From Trichomonas vaginalis G3 (taxonomy: Eukaryota > Parabasalia > Trichomonadida > Trichomonadidae), in NCBI RefSeq assembly GCF_026262505.1, contig NC_067203.1, positions 21,929,411 through 21,993,410 of the forward strand: a DNA stretch of 64,000 bases, given 5' to 3'. Of the stretch, positions 1 through 11,222 are shown in pieces (the stretch's first letter is position 1; every line of letters begins with the position of its first letter). The translations under genes and the position numbers were made by a program. A model generated the notes under the pieces. It had not been told where the DNA came from. It did not search any database and was given only the letters and a program-made list of their open reading frames with translations.

Positions 1-1029
1 AGAAATAATAATTCTTCCTGCTTGTTTTCAGCCACATTAATGTCTTAAAAATGAAAGCTCAATAATAGAAGAAAAAATAATCATAGGCTAAAGAATCCAC
101 ACTCTTCTTCCTTTTTGAAATGTAGAAAAAGTATAATTTTGTACGAATGGCAAATAGATAACAGAATTTCAACTCAATAAAATATGGTTTAGAAGGATAT
201 GTGAATGAAGCTAGATACTAATTAAATATTGGCGATGCTTATGGAAATCTTAGTACTAAAAGGTCCTTTTCCTTGATATTGAAATTTTTATGAGAAACTT
301 ATGAGAAAAAAAAGATGAAACTCACACCAAAATAGATCCAAAATCATCTGTAAATGCTGCATATGTAATTTCATTTAATAGTTCTAAGTAGATAACTTTC
401 AGATTAATGTCACTTTTCAGACATTTCGTAGGAACTATTTTTTTCAAGATTTTGAGTTATGAAATGCTGAGCATTGTGGTGATTATTCATTATACCCATC
501 CGTACTAATCCATACTTTGAAGATACACTATGAGGCAATTTCGAGTCATTTTGCTCGAAAAGAAAAAGACTTTTTTTTGAGTTTCAGATTGGATTAATTG
601 ATTTCTATGTTTTGCATTACAACATATTCAGAACAAGCGCTATTTGGCCATGACAATGGTTAATTAAATTACCTGTATCAATTGCCCATTCCCATAAACT
701 CAACATTTAAATTTTTTGAGGACAAGATTAGGAAGCTTTTGCTATATATCATTGTTTGATTGAAGAATTCCATTTTCGATTCAATTTTGATGATTGAGAA
801 TTGAAAAATTGAAAGATAATTAATTACAGCCAACTGGTTACCAAGAATTTATTTAAAAATTGTAAGGAAACCTGTGACAAACAATTTTGAAAGCTGCGAA
901 ATTTTTTTATGCAATTCAAAATTATTTTTTATCTGAAAAACACTCATGTAAGAATAGTAAGAACATTTCTATAAGAATAAAACTGAATTTCATAAATTCT
1001 ATCGGCATCTTACATCTAAAAAAGTTGGA
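1..1029. other. Intergenic, AT-rich
   Basis: No convincing gene. The only open frame on the plus strand near 887-1096 starts from a non-ATG codon and is lysine/phenylalanine-rich noise. No tRNA or rRNA-like structure was seen. The last 100 bp are the 5' flank of the leucine-rich-repeat gene. Confidence 0.5.
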
Positions 1030-3582
1030 ATGTTTCTGCCTCCGGAATTTGATTACCATTTATCAGCTGCCGAGCAGAAGCAGATTGAAAAATTAGTTCC
1101 ACTGCACCAGGCTAAAATTCACATGGCTTTTCGCGCTCAAGTCATGGTAATTGCTAAAGAATTACCGAATTCTATTGTAGCTCTTTCTGAGCACATGATA
1201 ACCATCTGCGTACCTGGATTTATCATGAAATCATACAAACTTTTTGATACTTATCATCTGTTTGAAATTCAGTCGATACATACCGTAAATGATGATATGG
1301 CCAGGTTCGATTTTGATGACGATCTTGTTGTATACATCACAACGCCAACGTGCATGCGTTTCGTTAGAAATACAATTCGTAATTTTATTCTTGCCAATCC
1401 TTCCTTGCCTGCTGCCTTGCGTTTCAAATTCAAAACCCACAATGCCTCGTTCTTCCCACCATTCCAGCCACCATTATCTCCATCCCAAATCTTCCAATTC
1501 ACTTATAATGCTTATTGTTCTTATTACGAGACAACTTACTACCACGAGGTTCCCATGTATTTCCACCAACTTTTAAACACCGGAAATAGCGTTTTCGATT
1601 TCACCCATCTTCCTTTCAACGTAATCGAGTGCAGTATGGGCGATGCCGCCGAAATCCGACCAATTACATCAGCCCTGATGTATTGCCCATACATATTTGG
1701 CGTTACTTGCAGTAATTTCTCCCGACCAGATATTGTCAAACATATTGCAACGCTTGTAGAAGTATCTGCACTCAGATTGATCCGTCTCGTTGACTGCGGA
1801 GCAGAAAATGGCTGCTTAGACCTCGCAGAAGCCATGCGTGACGCTCAAAATCCCAATGTTATTTACTGGGATTTAAGTAACAACAATATGGAAGACATTG
1901 GAGCTTTCATAGCAGGCCTTGCTTACTATAGAGCCGAAGTACGAGCTCTACATCTCAATAATTGCAACCTGAAAGCCGATGATATCACAGAACTATTCAA
2001 ATCCCTCCATAAGAACAAATACCTCCAGAAAATACATCAGCTCTCTTTGATTGGCCAAGCGCTAACCGCCGAGCATTGCAACCAGTTTTGCGATTGGTTG
2101 ATCGACGATCTTGACGACGAGAAGAAGTATCCAGCTCTCAAAGCGCTCGCTATCAGCAAAGTCGCTGAAATTGAACAAATCATTGTTTCTTTGATCCAAA
2201 TTGATTGCCAATTAACAAGATTAACAATTACCGATACAAACTTTACAGAATCTGCTGCAATGAAGCTTGTCGAGCTCATTAAGAAGCAGAAACGCTTCAA
2301 ATCACTTTCTCTTGACGGATCTACCATTCCAATCGAATGTTTCATGCATATTATCGTTAACATTGGAATGGAAGAGAATATACAGAAGGTCGAGCTTTCT
2401 CTTGCAAGAATGAACTTAACAGGACCCAATTTCGCTATATTAATGGGAAATATTTTCGCAACCTTACAACTCAAGTTGACATCTCTCAATTTGGATGGTA
2501 ACAACTTGAACCACGAGGACCTCTATATCCTTACATCCCATCTAAATGACATGTTGTACCTTGAAGATTTATCCATCTCATATAATTTCACGGAAAAGAC
2601 CGAAAACTTGGCTCACAACCTATGCACAATTGCTATTAATCCACGATTACGCTCAATTACGATGCGCGGAGACCAAACTCATAAGGTTAATCAGTCAATT
2701 ATTCCATTCTTCAAGCAACTTGGTCTTTCTCGGACCATCCGTTCATTAGACATCTCATTTAACGATATACGAGACCCAGGACTTGAAGCCTTGGCTAATT
2801 TGATTGACGAATCTAAGACATTACAACAAGTCTTTGCAGATGGCTCCAATCCATCATCGTTCAACTTCATTGAGAAGTATCTCATCAGACTTGAAGTCGA
2901 CGAAGAGTTAATTTCCGCTCCTTTGCCTTTAGAAGATATCTTCGAATCAATTTCGAAACGCGGCAACTCCGAGCGCAAGAAACTCCTTTCCGCGGTCACC
3001 AGGCACCAGAAGAAGCTCGAGGACGTTCTTCTCGTCAACAGAGCCAAAATCGGAATGCATTCCGAAATGTCTCTATTAAAAGACGACGAACTCCAAGATA
3101 TCCTCGATGCATCAATAGTTGCAGTTCAAGCTCTTCTCAACGGTGTCCATTTGACACAACACCTCGCAATTACCGAAATTGTCGGTTTGCCACTTCCATT
3201 TGAACCTCCAGACACAGACACCAAATCCAGTGTTCCTCAGGCTGCATCACCTGATGCACAGAAAGAGGATTACGTCGATCCGATGATGATGTCACACATA
3301 AGCGAAGGAGTTGATGATTCCATGGACATGTTCAAGACATTGCAGTTCAACTCTCTTCTGATCAGGAGGCCGAATGCAAACAGGAAGTTCGTCAAAGGTG
3401 TTTTGAACATAAATGATGAGAATGACGATGATGATGACTACTACGATGACGACGAAGAAGATTCACTAGATCAGCCGAAAATTAAAGCAAGTATGTTTGT
3501 TGCTCCTGCTGCATTCGAAGGAGAACATCAAGATGAACAACCTGTTCCTACTGAAATGCCTTCTTTCTTACCTCCTCAATAA
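1030..3582 (+). CDS. CARMIL-like leucine-rich-repeat protein
   Basis: 850 residues. Residues about 1-120 look like a PH-type folded domain (short strands with alternating hydrophobics, no signal peptide). From about residue 210 to 640 there are repeated LRR units of the ribonuclease-inhibitor type, such as 'YWDLSNNNMEDIGAF', 'ALHLNNCNLKADDITELF' and 'SLNLDGNNLNHEDLYIL'. The tail from about 690 is proline- and acid-rich, with a long Asp/Glu run near residues 800-820. PH-like fold plus LRR plus disordered tail is the layout of CARMIL, which regulates actin capping protein; trichomonads have many such proteins. A basic RRPNANRK stretch just before the acidic run could be a degenerate capping-protein motif, but that is weak. 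Probable role: cortical actin regulation in the cytoplasm. Start chosen because it is the first in-frame ATG and the upstream frame is low quality. Confidence 0.75.
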   Translation: MFLPPEFDYHLSAAEQKQIEKLVPLHQAKIHMAFRAQVMVIAKELPNSIVALSEHMITICVPGFIMKSYKLFDTYHLFEIQSIHTVNDDMARFDFDDDLVVYITTPTCMRFVRNTIRNFILANPSLPAALRFKFKTHNASFFPPFQPPLSPSQIFQFTYNAYCSYYETTYYHEVPMYFHQLLNTGNSVFDFTHLPFNVIECSMGDAAEIRPITSALMYCPYIFGVTCSNFSRPDIVKHIATLVEVSALRLIRLVDCGAENGCLDLAEAMRDAQNPNVIYWDLSNNNMEDIGAFIAGLAYYRAEVRALHLNNCNLKADDITELFKSLHKNKYLQKIHQLSLIGQALTAEHCNQFCDWLIDDLDDEKKYPALKALAISKVAEIEQIIVSLIQIDCQLTRLTITDTNFTESAAMKLVELIKKQKRFKSLSLDGSTIPIECFMHIIVNIGMEENIQKVELSLARMNLTGPNFAILMGNIFATLQLKLTSLNLDGNNLNHEDLYILTSHLNDMLYLEDLSISYNFTEKTENLAHNLCTIAINPRLRSITMRGDQTHKVNQSIIPFFKQLGLSRTIRSLDISFNDIRDPGLEALANLIDESKTLQQVFADGSNPSSFNFIEKYLIRLEVDEELISAPLPLEDIFESISKRGNSERKKLLSAVTRHQKKLEDVLLVNRAKIGMHSEMSLLKDDELQDILDASIVAVQALLNGVHLTQHLAITEIVGLPLPFEPPDTDTKSSVPQAASPDAQKEDYVDPMMMSHISEGVDDSMDMFKTLQFNSLLIRRPNANRKFVKGVLNINDENDDDDDYYDDDEEDSLDQPKIKASMFVAPAAFEGEHQDEQPVPTEMPSFLPPQ

Positions 3583-4129
3583 TGTTTTATTTTTTATTTT
3601 TATTTGCGCTTTATATATTTCATATTATAAAAAAACAACTTTTATTTTTTATTTATCTTAAGACTTAATCACAACATTCATGTATTTAGACAATATTACT
3701 TGCATTTGATATTGGTAGGCAATTATTGATTATAAATTCACATACATTTTATTTTTGTTGTTGGAGCATAAATAGATTATGTCATTCATATGCTAATATC
3801 TTGCATCACAATGAAGATTTTCGTATTTTCCTTTTTATTTTTGTTGAAATCCCATGTCTTATGATCTCAGATCTTAATTTTTTAGATCATAATATCAAAT
3901 ATCGATGATAAAAGTTAATACTTATCTTACCTGGTAATTCAAAATATAAACAGGTAAATATTGAAGTATTAATAGAATTTTGATCTAATGATCCAGAAAA
4001 TTATGAGACAATATATATGTACAACTAAAGGTCTCTATGGGTGAACATTAATCGTTTGAGTTGACACACTTCTATTTTTTTAGATCATTAACACAAATTT
4101 ATGATTTAAAAACATACAAAACAAAATTT
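3583..4129. other. Intergenic between convergent genes
   Basis: AT-rich 3' flanks of two converging genes. A 60-codon frame at 3726-3908 begins with TTG and is not supported. Nothing else recognised. Confidence 0.5.
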
Positions 4130-5503
4130 TTATTCATATTGAAAATATTTATCAAGAACTTCATCAATTTCTTCGCATAATTCTGGCGAATCTTCTTGCA
4201 ATTTTCTCAGAAATTCGACAATACATTCGATGCGAGATGTATCAAATCCATGATTAACAAAAGAAAGAATTAAATAATCGAAAACTTCAAAAGACAAAGG
4301 CAACAAATCACTGCAATTCTCCAAAACATTTAAAACATCTTCAACAAATTTCTCGTTAAATGCTTCAACAAAGAAATCAGCTGATGAATATCTCCATATC
4401 CTAAGTAATACAGCAATATACCTTTCTTGAATAATAAAAGATTCATTTGGATAAATCAAGTTCCAGAGATTTGTAAATTCATAAATTTTCAAATCATTTG
4501 GATATTTTTCTTCTAAAACTAATTTTGTATCAAAAAAAACTAAATATGATTCTGCAGACTCTAATTTTCGTTCTGAAAGAGTTCTTTTTACTGCTTCTGG
4601 TAATTCTGACCATAAAATGTTTGTTGATACTTCGTAAATCGAATTTTTTAAATCAGAATTTTCAGAAAATGATGAAATAAATTTTGATAAAACATCTATA
4701 GGACATTTCTCATCGGAATCAAATGCAAGATCAGCAAGACGTTCAAATAGATTCATTTCTATGATTTCTTTAGCAAAATTCGTTTTGTTAAATAATTTCA
4801 AAATTAATTCGGAATTTTGGACATTAACAACTTCATTTTCACAGAATATGATTTGTAGTGCTAGATCATGTGCTTCTTCTATGCAATAATCGTTTTCTGA
4901 GTAAATTATTAAAATTTTGATTATTGTTTTTAAAATTTCTATAAAATCAGTGTTTTCACACTCATCAGTTACTACTGGAACTAACATTTCAGTTAAATGA
5001 CTTAAAATTTCCGAAAAATTTGAATCATTAAGTAATTGCAAATTTTGACTGTAATTGTATAGCGAAATGTATACAAAATTCAATAGATATAGAATTGTTG
5101 TGGAATTTGCTTGCAGATCTTCAAGGATATTGTTGAAATAAACAAAAAAGTCTAAATCGAAGAGAATAGATATAGTATCTTGATATTTTGATAGAATTAG
5201 CCATACTGATCGAGAAATTAGCGCTCTGTAAGTTGGATTAATTTCATTAAGAAATTTTATAAATAAATTTTGTAAAAATCTGTTGTCAATGATGATTTCT
5301 AGAGATGGATAATGATTTTGTTGAAGGTTTTGTATCATTTCTTTTAGTAATAAGTAAAAATTTGATAAATTTTGGTCGATTTCAGATGAATTTAGTTGAT
5401 TTGCTAATGTCAAGGCAATGTCCTCTATTAATAAGTCATTGCTATCAATTAAATTGTTATCTGTATTATCGTTTTTATCATCAAAGTCTGATTTTAAATT
5501 CAT
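4130..5503 (-). CDS. Predicted helical-solenoid (ARM/HEAT-like) protein, function unknown
   Basis: 457 residues from the ATG at 5503; the codon before it is TTG and was not used. The first 25 residues are Asp/Asn-rich and disordered. The rest is almost wholly helical, with repeated 30-45 residue blocks of paired amphipathic helices ('LTLANQLNSSEIDQNL', 'ILYLLNFVYISLYNYS', 'AVLLRIWRYSSADFFVEAF'). This resembles the armadillo/HEAT-type solenoids that are common in Trichomonas. No catalytic motif, signal peptide or membrane segment. It could be an adaptor or scaffold, but no specific partner can be named. It converges with the LRR gene. Confidence 0.6.
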   Translation of the reverse strand: MNLKSDFDDKNDNTDNNLIDSNDLLIEDIALTLANQLNSSEIDQNLSNFYLLLKEMIQNLQQNHYPSLEIIIDNRFLQNLFIKFLNEINPTYRALISRSVWLILSKYQDTISILFDLDFFVYFNNILEDLQANSTTILYLLNFVYISLYNYSQNLQLLNDSNFSEILSHLTEMLVPVVTDECENTDFIEILKTIIKILIIYSENDYCIEEAHDLALQIIFCENEVVNVQNSELILKLFNKTNFAKEIIEMNLFERLADLAFDSDEKCPIDVLSKFISSFSENSDLKNSIYEVSTNILWSELPEAVKRTLSERKLESAESYLVFFDTKLVLEEKYPNDLKIYEFTNLWNLIYPNESFIIQERYIAVLLRIWRYSSADFFVEAFNEKFVEDVLNVLENCSDLLPLSFEVFDYLILSFVNHGFDTSRIECIVEFLRKLQEDSPELCEEIDEVLDKYFQYE

Positions 5504-6194
5504 CAAAAATGTAAACTTCTGAAATTTGATTTTAGAATTGAACCAGTTTCAGCATTCTCTATCAGCATATACAACTGGCCCATGAACAGTACTCACTATA
5601 CAAATATGAATCATGTTGAAATATAAGAAATTTAGATATGAGGTAATCATGAAGAGATAAGAATAAAGAGTTTATATCTCGAAACTCGAAAAAATACACT
5701 CTCAAATAACATATCAACATTTAGATTAGAGCTGACATTTGGAGACGAAGGTAAATCATCTCAAAACTTACCAATATTGAGGGAAATTTGGCTGGACAAA
5801 TATAATTTTTCTCCCACTACATTGTGACAGTTTTATAACTTACTATCACAGTTCAAGGAGGATGAGTATTAAGTCGTCCGATTGTATAAATAACTTGTTT
5901 CAAATCTCTCATTAATTTGACATAATTGAAAGCTTTACGAAAATTCCGGAAAATCAGATTCTAAATTCAATTTTCTGAACTAAAGTTTACAAAATTGAGA
6001 GATCGCTCTTAATAATACCTGAACGCATCATATATTACGAAAGATTAAATTATATTGATCTCTTTCATTTCGGATATCAGAAATTGAAAAATTCACAATT
6101 TTTCTCAATCGAGCCGTTATGTTCAATGGAGATCAAAAGATAAACATTAATTCATTATGTCAATATATTGATAAAATGCAAAAATGATAATTCA
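5504..6194. promoter_or_regulatory. Divergent promoter region upstream of surface protein A
   Basis: About 690 bp between divergent genes. TCATTATG at 6152 fits the trichomonad initiator TCA(Y)(W) and lies about 42 bp before the ATG at 6195. The stretch 6060-6130 (TTCGGATAT, then GAAAAATTCACAATTTTTCT) is repeated with a few changes before the second surface gene near 9195-9255, so promoter sequence was duplicated with the gene. Confidence 0.5.
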
Positions 6195-7028
6195 ATGATT
6201 GTGAATTTTATTTATTTTACTTTTATTTTTAGTTTTTTTGTAACTCATATGTTTTTCTTGATTCCTTTATCTTTATCAGCATGTGAAACCTATGATTTCA
6301 ATGTGAAGTATGGTGTTTATCAAACTGTTACGTTCACAGCAGAACAAACGACGTTTTGCAAAACAATCAATTTTCAGTATACACAACGAACTGCACCACA
6401 TATGTATATTCGATGGGATTTCCCAACAGCGAGCGGTGATCATACCGTTGAAAAACAAAATATTCCACAAAGTGTAAAACAAATTCAAAGTGTCAAAACA
6501 ATAGAAGATTATTCAATTGTCGATTTATACAAGTCATCTACACTTAATATCGAATTATCAGTCACGGGAAAAGTTCAATTCAGTTTCGTTGCTTTTGATA
6601 GTGAACCCGGCCAACAAACGACGATCCTTTCATGGTGGGGCAAAGATTACATCGAAATTGGTCAATACGATTCATATAAATTCCAATGGAAAGAGAACCA
6701 TATATACAACTTTGTTAGTATGTTCGACACAGTTGTTTCTGCTTCGATTTATGGTTCAAATGACCGCGATGTCAGTGGCAAATATACATATAGATACAAT
6801 TCATACAGTTACAGTGGCACATTTAGTTCAGAACTCACTCTCAAAGGTTCAAAATTTTTTGCAGTCAGTGTTAACTACACTAGTGGCAGATATGTTTCTA
6901 TAGGATTCAACGGAGAAAACAATGATGGATATCGACTCATTTTATATCCAGACTCAACAAAAATTGATAATTCAACTCCAAATCTTCCACCACCACCAAC
7001 ATCAACACCAACACCAACGAAAACACCT
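6180..7028 (+). repeat. 849-bp identical direct repeat, copy 1
   Basis: From the A-run before the start codon to the end of the Pro/Thr linker, this block matches 9309-10157 with no difference that I can see. It covers the signal peptide and whole ectodomain. Sequence on either side is clearly diverged. Confidence 0.9.
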
Positions 7029-8003
7029 CTAAGTGAAGAAGAATCAGATAAACCATGGAGCTTGTTCGATGCCCCAGTTCTAGCATTTCTTGCTATCTAT
7101 GCAATTTTTATTGCTGCAACTCTTTTCTTAAGTACCATTGTATGCTGTATATTTCCAAACAGACTATACAGATCTGGTTTCCAGTTTCCTCGGTGCTTCT
7201 GTTGCTGTTGCAGATCAACTTACCAAACAATTGCAAAATTTTATGAGAAGCACCAATATGACCGATGTGGTGAATGTGACTGCTGCTATGATGAAAATCA
7301 TGAACGCAAGTGCATTTCCTGCGATTGCGCATATCGTGAATGTGACTGTTGCGACACAGATAGCGTTGAAGGAGCTCTAGCTATGGTGCTCGGTGTGGGG
7401 TGCATCCTAGCTGGCATAATGTTAATATTATATCAATTTATCATAATTTACATAATCCTCCACTTATTTATTTCATGCGGAGCAGAAGAAAGAAAGTTCG
7501 AGAAAAATGGCCTTAAAGATGATTCAACAGATCAGGACAAGAATATAGAAGATATCGAAAGTCCGAAAACGGCTGAAAATTCAAATAATTCTTCTCAACC
7601 ACCACTAGTACTGCCACAACATCCTTATTACCAAGCTCAAAATGACCAACAACAGACTTATAATAATAACCCTCAACAAAATCAGATTAATCCACAACCT
7701 TCCCCTTATGAAAATCCACCACCACCACAAATGCAGGGACAGCAGCAACAACAGTACCCTTACAACTATGGACCTCCACAACAACCTCAATCTCCTTATC
7801 AACAACCTTCTCCATATGGTGCACCACCATCTCAATCTCCATATGGTTCTCCACCTCCAGGATACGGCTACCCATCCCCAGGATACGGTTCCCCGCCTCC
7901 AGAATATGGAGTTCCACCACCAATGAACAATTCTGTTCCTAATACTCAATTTCAACCTTCAGAGGTAAATGCACCACAATCTCCCCCACCAAATGATCAA
8001 TAA
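6195..8003 (+). CDS. Two-TM surface protein A with PPGYG-rich tail
   Basis: 602 residues. The ATG at 6195 is used because it is the first ATG in frame and is shared with the sister gene. Residues 1-30 are a hydrophobic signal peptide ending near 'LSLSACETY'. Residues about 30-270 form a beta-rich ectodomain with few cysteines, then a Pro/Thr linker ('PPPPTSTPTPT'). TM1 lies at about 292-318, a cysteine-rich loop ('CGECDCCYDENHERK') at 325-390, TM2 at about 397-427, then a Gln/Pro/Tyr tail with PPPGYGxP-type repeats. The layout suggests a plasma-membrane protein with an outside receptor-like domain and an intrinsically disordered tail, possibly for adhesion or signalling. The two membrane segments would place the Cys-rich loop inside if the N-terminus is outside, and the tail outside again, so topology is uncertain. 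Not matched to a named family. Confidence 0.7.
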   Translation: MIVNFIYFTFIFSFFVTHMFFLIPLSLSACETYDFNVKYGVYQTVTFTAEQTTFCKTINFQYTQRTAPHMYIRWDFPTASGDHTVEKQNIPQSVKQIQSVKTIEDYSIVDLYKSSTLNIELSVTGKVQFSFVAFDSEPGQQTTILSWWGKDYIEIGQYDSYKFQWKENHIYNFVSMFDTVVSASIYGSNDRDVSGKYTYRYNSYSYSGTFSSELTLKGSKFFAVSVNYTSGRYVSIGFNGENNDGYRLILYPDSTKIDNSTPNLPPPPTSTPTPTKTPLSEEESDKPWSLFDAPVLAFLAIYAIFIAATLFLSTIVCCIFPNRLYRSGFQFPRCFCCCCRSTYQTIAKFYEKHQYDRCGECDCCYDENHERKCISCDCAYRECDCCDTDSVEGALAMVLGVGCILAGIMLILYQFIIIYIILHLFISCGAEERKFEKNGLKDDSTDQDKNIEDIESPKTAENSNNSSQPPLVLPQHPYYQAQNDQQQTYNNNPQQNQINPQPSPYENPPPPQMQGQQQQQYPYNYGPPQQPQSPYQQPSPYGAPPSQSPYGSPPPGYGYPSPGYGSPPPEYGVPPPMNNSVPNTQFQPSEVNAPQSPPPNDQ

Positions 8004-9323
8004 ATGAAAATAATGTGTGGAAGTAGAGAGTGCAAAAATCACTTCTTGAAATACATTTCATAATTTAAGTATTATTTTCAGTAAATTTTATTAAACGTGT
8101 TATTTAAATCTATATCTTTATGTTGATTATATTAGAGAAATAATCCATCATTTGAATGTTACAAAAACATGTTTTCTTCGCTATATAATTTTAGATAGAG
8201 TGACGAGAAGCTAAATCCACAATTCAATTAAATGTCTTATTTCTGTTGGCTTAATTATTGTTATATGAATAATAATGAAAGTTTAAAGTGATTAATATAA
8301 TTTCGACATACAAATTATATAGAACTTCGCCCAAATTTGTGAGTTTAAAAAATCCATAGGAGATATATATGAATATCTATCTATACCTCCAGTTCACCAC
8401 AAATTAAATTTCATCTGGAAATATTATTTTCTTTAACATATTTTCTCCTGAAACTTTTAATCTCAGTTATCTATATCATTATATTTTAATATTTAATTAT
8501 GAATCAATTGGTTACTGGTAACATTATTAATTTGAGGGTGAAATAAATGGAAATGAATCATTGAGCTAGTAAAAAAGGTTCTGATATCAATAATAAATAT
8601 ATTCTAAGCATAAAAATACCGAGTAAATCAATATAAATCTGTTTGAAGTTGGCAAATAATGTCAAACAATGTCAACAAGTCCCAAAATTGAGGGGATTAT
8701 TGGCCGGATTATTATGATTTACTAATTTTTTAACTTATTGCCATTTATTTTTTTATTTTATTATGAATTATATAGTTCATTACGGTTATTTGAGCTAAAT
8801 CAGAAAATGGAAAGTGTTATTAATATGAGGAGGTATATATTTTGATTTCCAACAATAATGAATTAGTTTTTCCGATAATTAATAAATCACTAATTCAATT
8901 TTAAGGATTGTCTGAAAAATTAAATAGTTGTAAAATTCTTCAATTTTTTTCTCCATAAATTCAAGCTTTGAAAAAAAGGATCTATTCAAATGATCGTAAA
9001 CTTATAGCAAAATCTAATGCATTTCAAATTTTCTTGAAAATCAGATTTTCATATTCAATTTATATCGGATTATGAAATATCTGAACTAGAATAATACTAT
9101 TTTATCTTGTCAAGAGTTTTCTCAAAAGCCAAACCACCATATTTAAATTAAATACATGTATTTAGTTATTAAACAATCATTTTGGCTTTACTATCATTTC
9201 GGATATTGAAAATTGAAAAATTCACAATTTTTCTCAATCAAGACGTTATGTTGAGTGGAGTTCAAAATGACAATATTATTTCATTGTACCTTTATATTGA
9301 TAATATTTAAAAATGATAATTCA
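8004..9323. other. Intergenic between the two surface genes
   Basis: No gene recognised. Short TGTCAA repeats occur near 8658-8675. TCATTG at 9281 is an initiator-like site about 43 bp before the ATG at 9324, matching the spacing in the first copy. Sequence at 9190-9255 resembles 6060-6130 and marks the duplicated promoter. Confidence 0.5.
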
Positions 9324-10157
9324 ATGATTGTGAATTTTATTTATTTTACTTTTATTTTTAGTTTTTTTGTAACTCATATGTTTTTCTTGATTCCTTTATC
9401 TTTATCAGCATGTGAAACCTATGATTTCAATGTGAAGTATGGTGTTTATCAAACTGTTACGTTCACAGCAGAACAAACGACGTTTTGCAAAACAATCAAT
9501 TTTCAGTATACACAACGAACTGCACCACATATGTATATTCGATGGGATTTCCCAACAGCGAGCGGTGATCATACCGTTGAAAAACAAAATATTCCACAAA
9601 GTGTAAAACAAATTCAAAGTGTCAAAACAATAGAAGATTATTCAATTGTCGATTTATACAAGTCATCTACACTTAATATCGAATTATCAGTCACGGGAAA
9701 AGTTCAATTCAGTTTCGTTGCTTTTGATAGTGAACCCGGCCAACAAACGACGATCCTTTCATGGTGGGGCAAAGATTACATCGAAATTGGTCAATACGAT
9801 TCATATAAATTCCAATGGAAAGAGAACCATATATACAACTTTGTTAGTATGTTCGACACAGTTGTTTCTGCTTCGATTTATGGTTCAAATGACCGCGATG
9901 TCAGTGGCAAATATACATATAGATACAATTCATACAGTTACAGTGGCACATTTAGTTCAGAACTCACTCTCAAAGGTTCAAAATTTTTTGCAGTCAGTGT
10001 TAACTACACTAGTGGCAGATATGTTTCTATAGGATTCAACGGAGAAAACAATGATGGATATCGACTCATTTTATATCCAGACTCAACAAAAATTGATAAT
10101 TCAACTCCAAATCTTCCACCACCACCAACATCAACACCAACACCAACGAAAACACCT
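9309..10157 (+). repeat. 849-bp identical direct repeat, copy 2
   Basis: Partner of 6180-7028. The spacing between copies is a constant 3,129 bp throughout, so there are no indels. Coding and the few non-coding bases are equally unchanged, which argues for recent duplication or gene conversion rather than protein-level constraint. Confidence 0.9.
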
Positions 10158-11222
10158 AAAATTGAAGAACAAACAGACAAACATTCCAAAGATATTATCA
10201 AACACCCAGCAATACTAACGCCTATTATATATTTCGGTATTTCTGGATTATTCCTTTTTGTTGGTATCATTGTATGCTGTATATTCCCAAACAGACTATA
10301 CAGATCCGGACTTCAGTATGAATGCCGCTATCGTTGTTGCAGAACTACTTACCAAATACTTCAAAAATTTTACCACAAACACAAATACTATCAATGTGGT
10401 GAATGTGACTGCTGTTATGATGAAAATCATAAACGCAAATGCTGCTTTTATGACAATAAATTCCGCGGCAAAATATGTGGTGATCTTAGCGGTGATGATA
10501 TTTGCGGAGTAATGTGCTATTTGGGAATTTTTATCCTTATTGCTATCATATTAGCATTCCCATTTGTCATGATTTACATCTTTCTCCACTTATTTATGTC
10601 ATGCGCACCTGAAGAAAGAGATTTCGAGAAGAATGGTCTAAAAGGTGATTCAACTGATCAGGATAAGAAGTTGAAGGACATCGAAAATCCGAAAACAACT
10701 GAAACTCCAAATAATTCTTCTCAACCACCACCTGCTCCACCGCCACATCCTTATTACCAAGCTCAAAATAACCAACAACAAACACAGAACCAACAACAGA
10801 ATTATAGCAATAACCCTCAACAAAATTATATTCAGCCACAACCTTCCCCTTATGAAAATCCACCACCACCACCACAAATGCAAGGACAGCAGCAACAACA
10901 ATACCCTTACAACTATGGACCTCCACAACAACCTCAATCTCCTTATCAACAACCTTCTCCATATGGTGCACCACCATCTCAATCTCCATATGGTTCTCCA
11001 CCTCCAGGATATGGTTATCCACCACCAGGATACGGTTCCCCGCCTCCAGGATATGGAGCTCCATACGGAGCACCTCCGCCAGGTTATGGTGCTCCACCTC
11101 CAGGATATGGAGCACCTCCGCCAACAAACAGTGCACCACCACCAATGACCAATTCTGCTCAACCTTCTCAAGTTCAACCTTCAGGGGCCAATTCACCACA
11201 AGCTCCTCCACCACAAGATTAA
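9324..11222 (+). CDS. Two-TM surface protein B with PPGYG-rich tail
   Basis: 632 residues, sister of the gene at 6195. Residues 1-278 are identical to it (signal peptide, beta-rich ectodomain, Pro/Thr linker). The middle part is only partly conserved: TM1 at about 290-318 ('AILTPIIYFGISGLFLFVG'), a Cys-rich loop with the shared core CGECDCCYDENH, and TM2 at about 400-430. The tail is again close to the sister (PYGAPP, PPPGYG), but with more PPGYGAP units, so it is about 30 residues longer. A longer upstream reading frame exists but begins at GTG and is not shared with the sister, so the common ATG was chosen. A membrane surface protein is likely; ligand unknown. Confidence 0.7.
   Translation: MIVNFIYFTFIFSFFVTHMFFLIPLSLSACETYDFNVKYGVYQTVTFTAEQTTFCKTINFQYTQRTAPHMYIRWDFPTASGDHTVEKQNIPQSVKQIQSVKTIEDYSIVDLYKSSTLNIELSVTGKVQFSFVAFDSEPGQQTTILSWWGKDYIEIGQYDSYKFQWKENHIYNFVSMFDTVVSASIYGSNDRDVSGKYTYRYNSYSYSGTFSSELTLKGSKFFAVSVNYTSGRYVSIGFNGENNDGYRLILYPDSTKIDNSTPNLPPPPTSTPTPTKTPKIEEQTDKHSKDIIKHPAILTPIIYFGISGLFLFVGIIVCCIFPNRLYRSGLQYECRYRCCRTTYQILQKFYHKHKYYQCGECDCCYDENHKRKCCFYDNKFRGKICGDLSGDDICGVMCYLGIFILIAIILAFPFVMIYIFLHLFMSCAPEERDFEKNGLKGDSTDQDKKLKDIENPKTTETPNNSSQPPPAPPPHPYYQAQNNQQQTQNQQQNYSNNPQQNYIQPQPSPYENPPPPPQMQGQQQQQYPYNYGPPQQPQSPYQQPSPYGAPPSQSPYGSPPPGYGYPPPGYGSPPPGYGAPYGAPPPGYGAPPPGYGAPPPTNSAPPPMTNSAQPSQVQPSGANSPQAPPPQD

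Noticed and set aside
887-1096. 69-codon frame before the LRR gene
   Set aside because: Starts at a non-ATG codon and overlaps the real gene start in another frame; no recognisable content.
3726-3908. 60-codon hydrophobic frame
   Set aside because: Starts with TTG, AT-rich composition; expected by chance.
7605-7955. Trp/Arg-rich antisense frame
   Set aside because: Mirror image of the Pro/Tyr-rich tail coding sequence.
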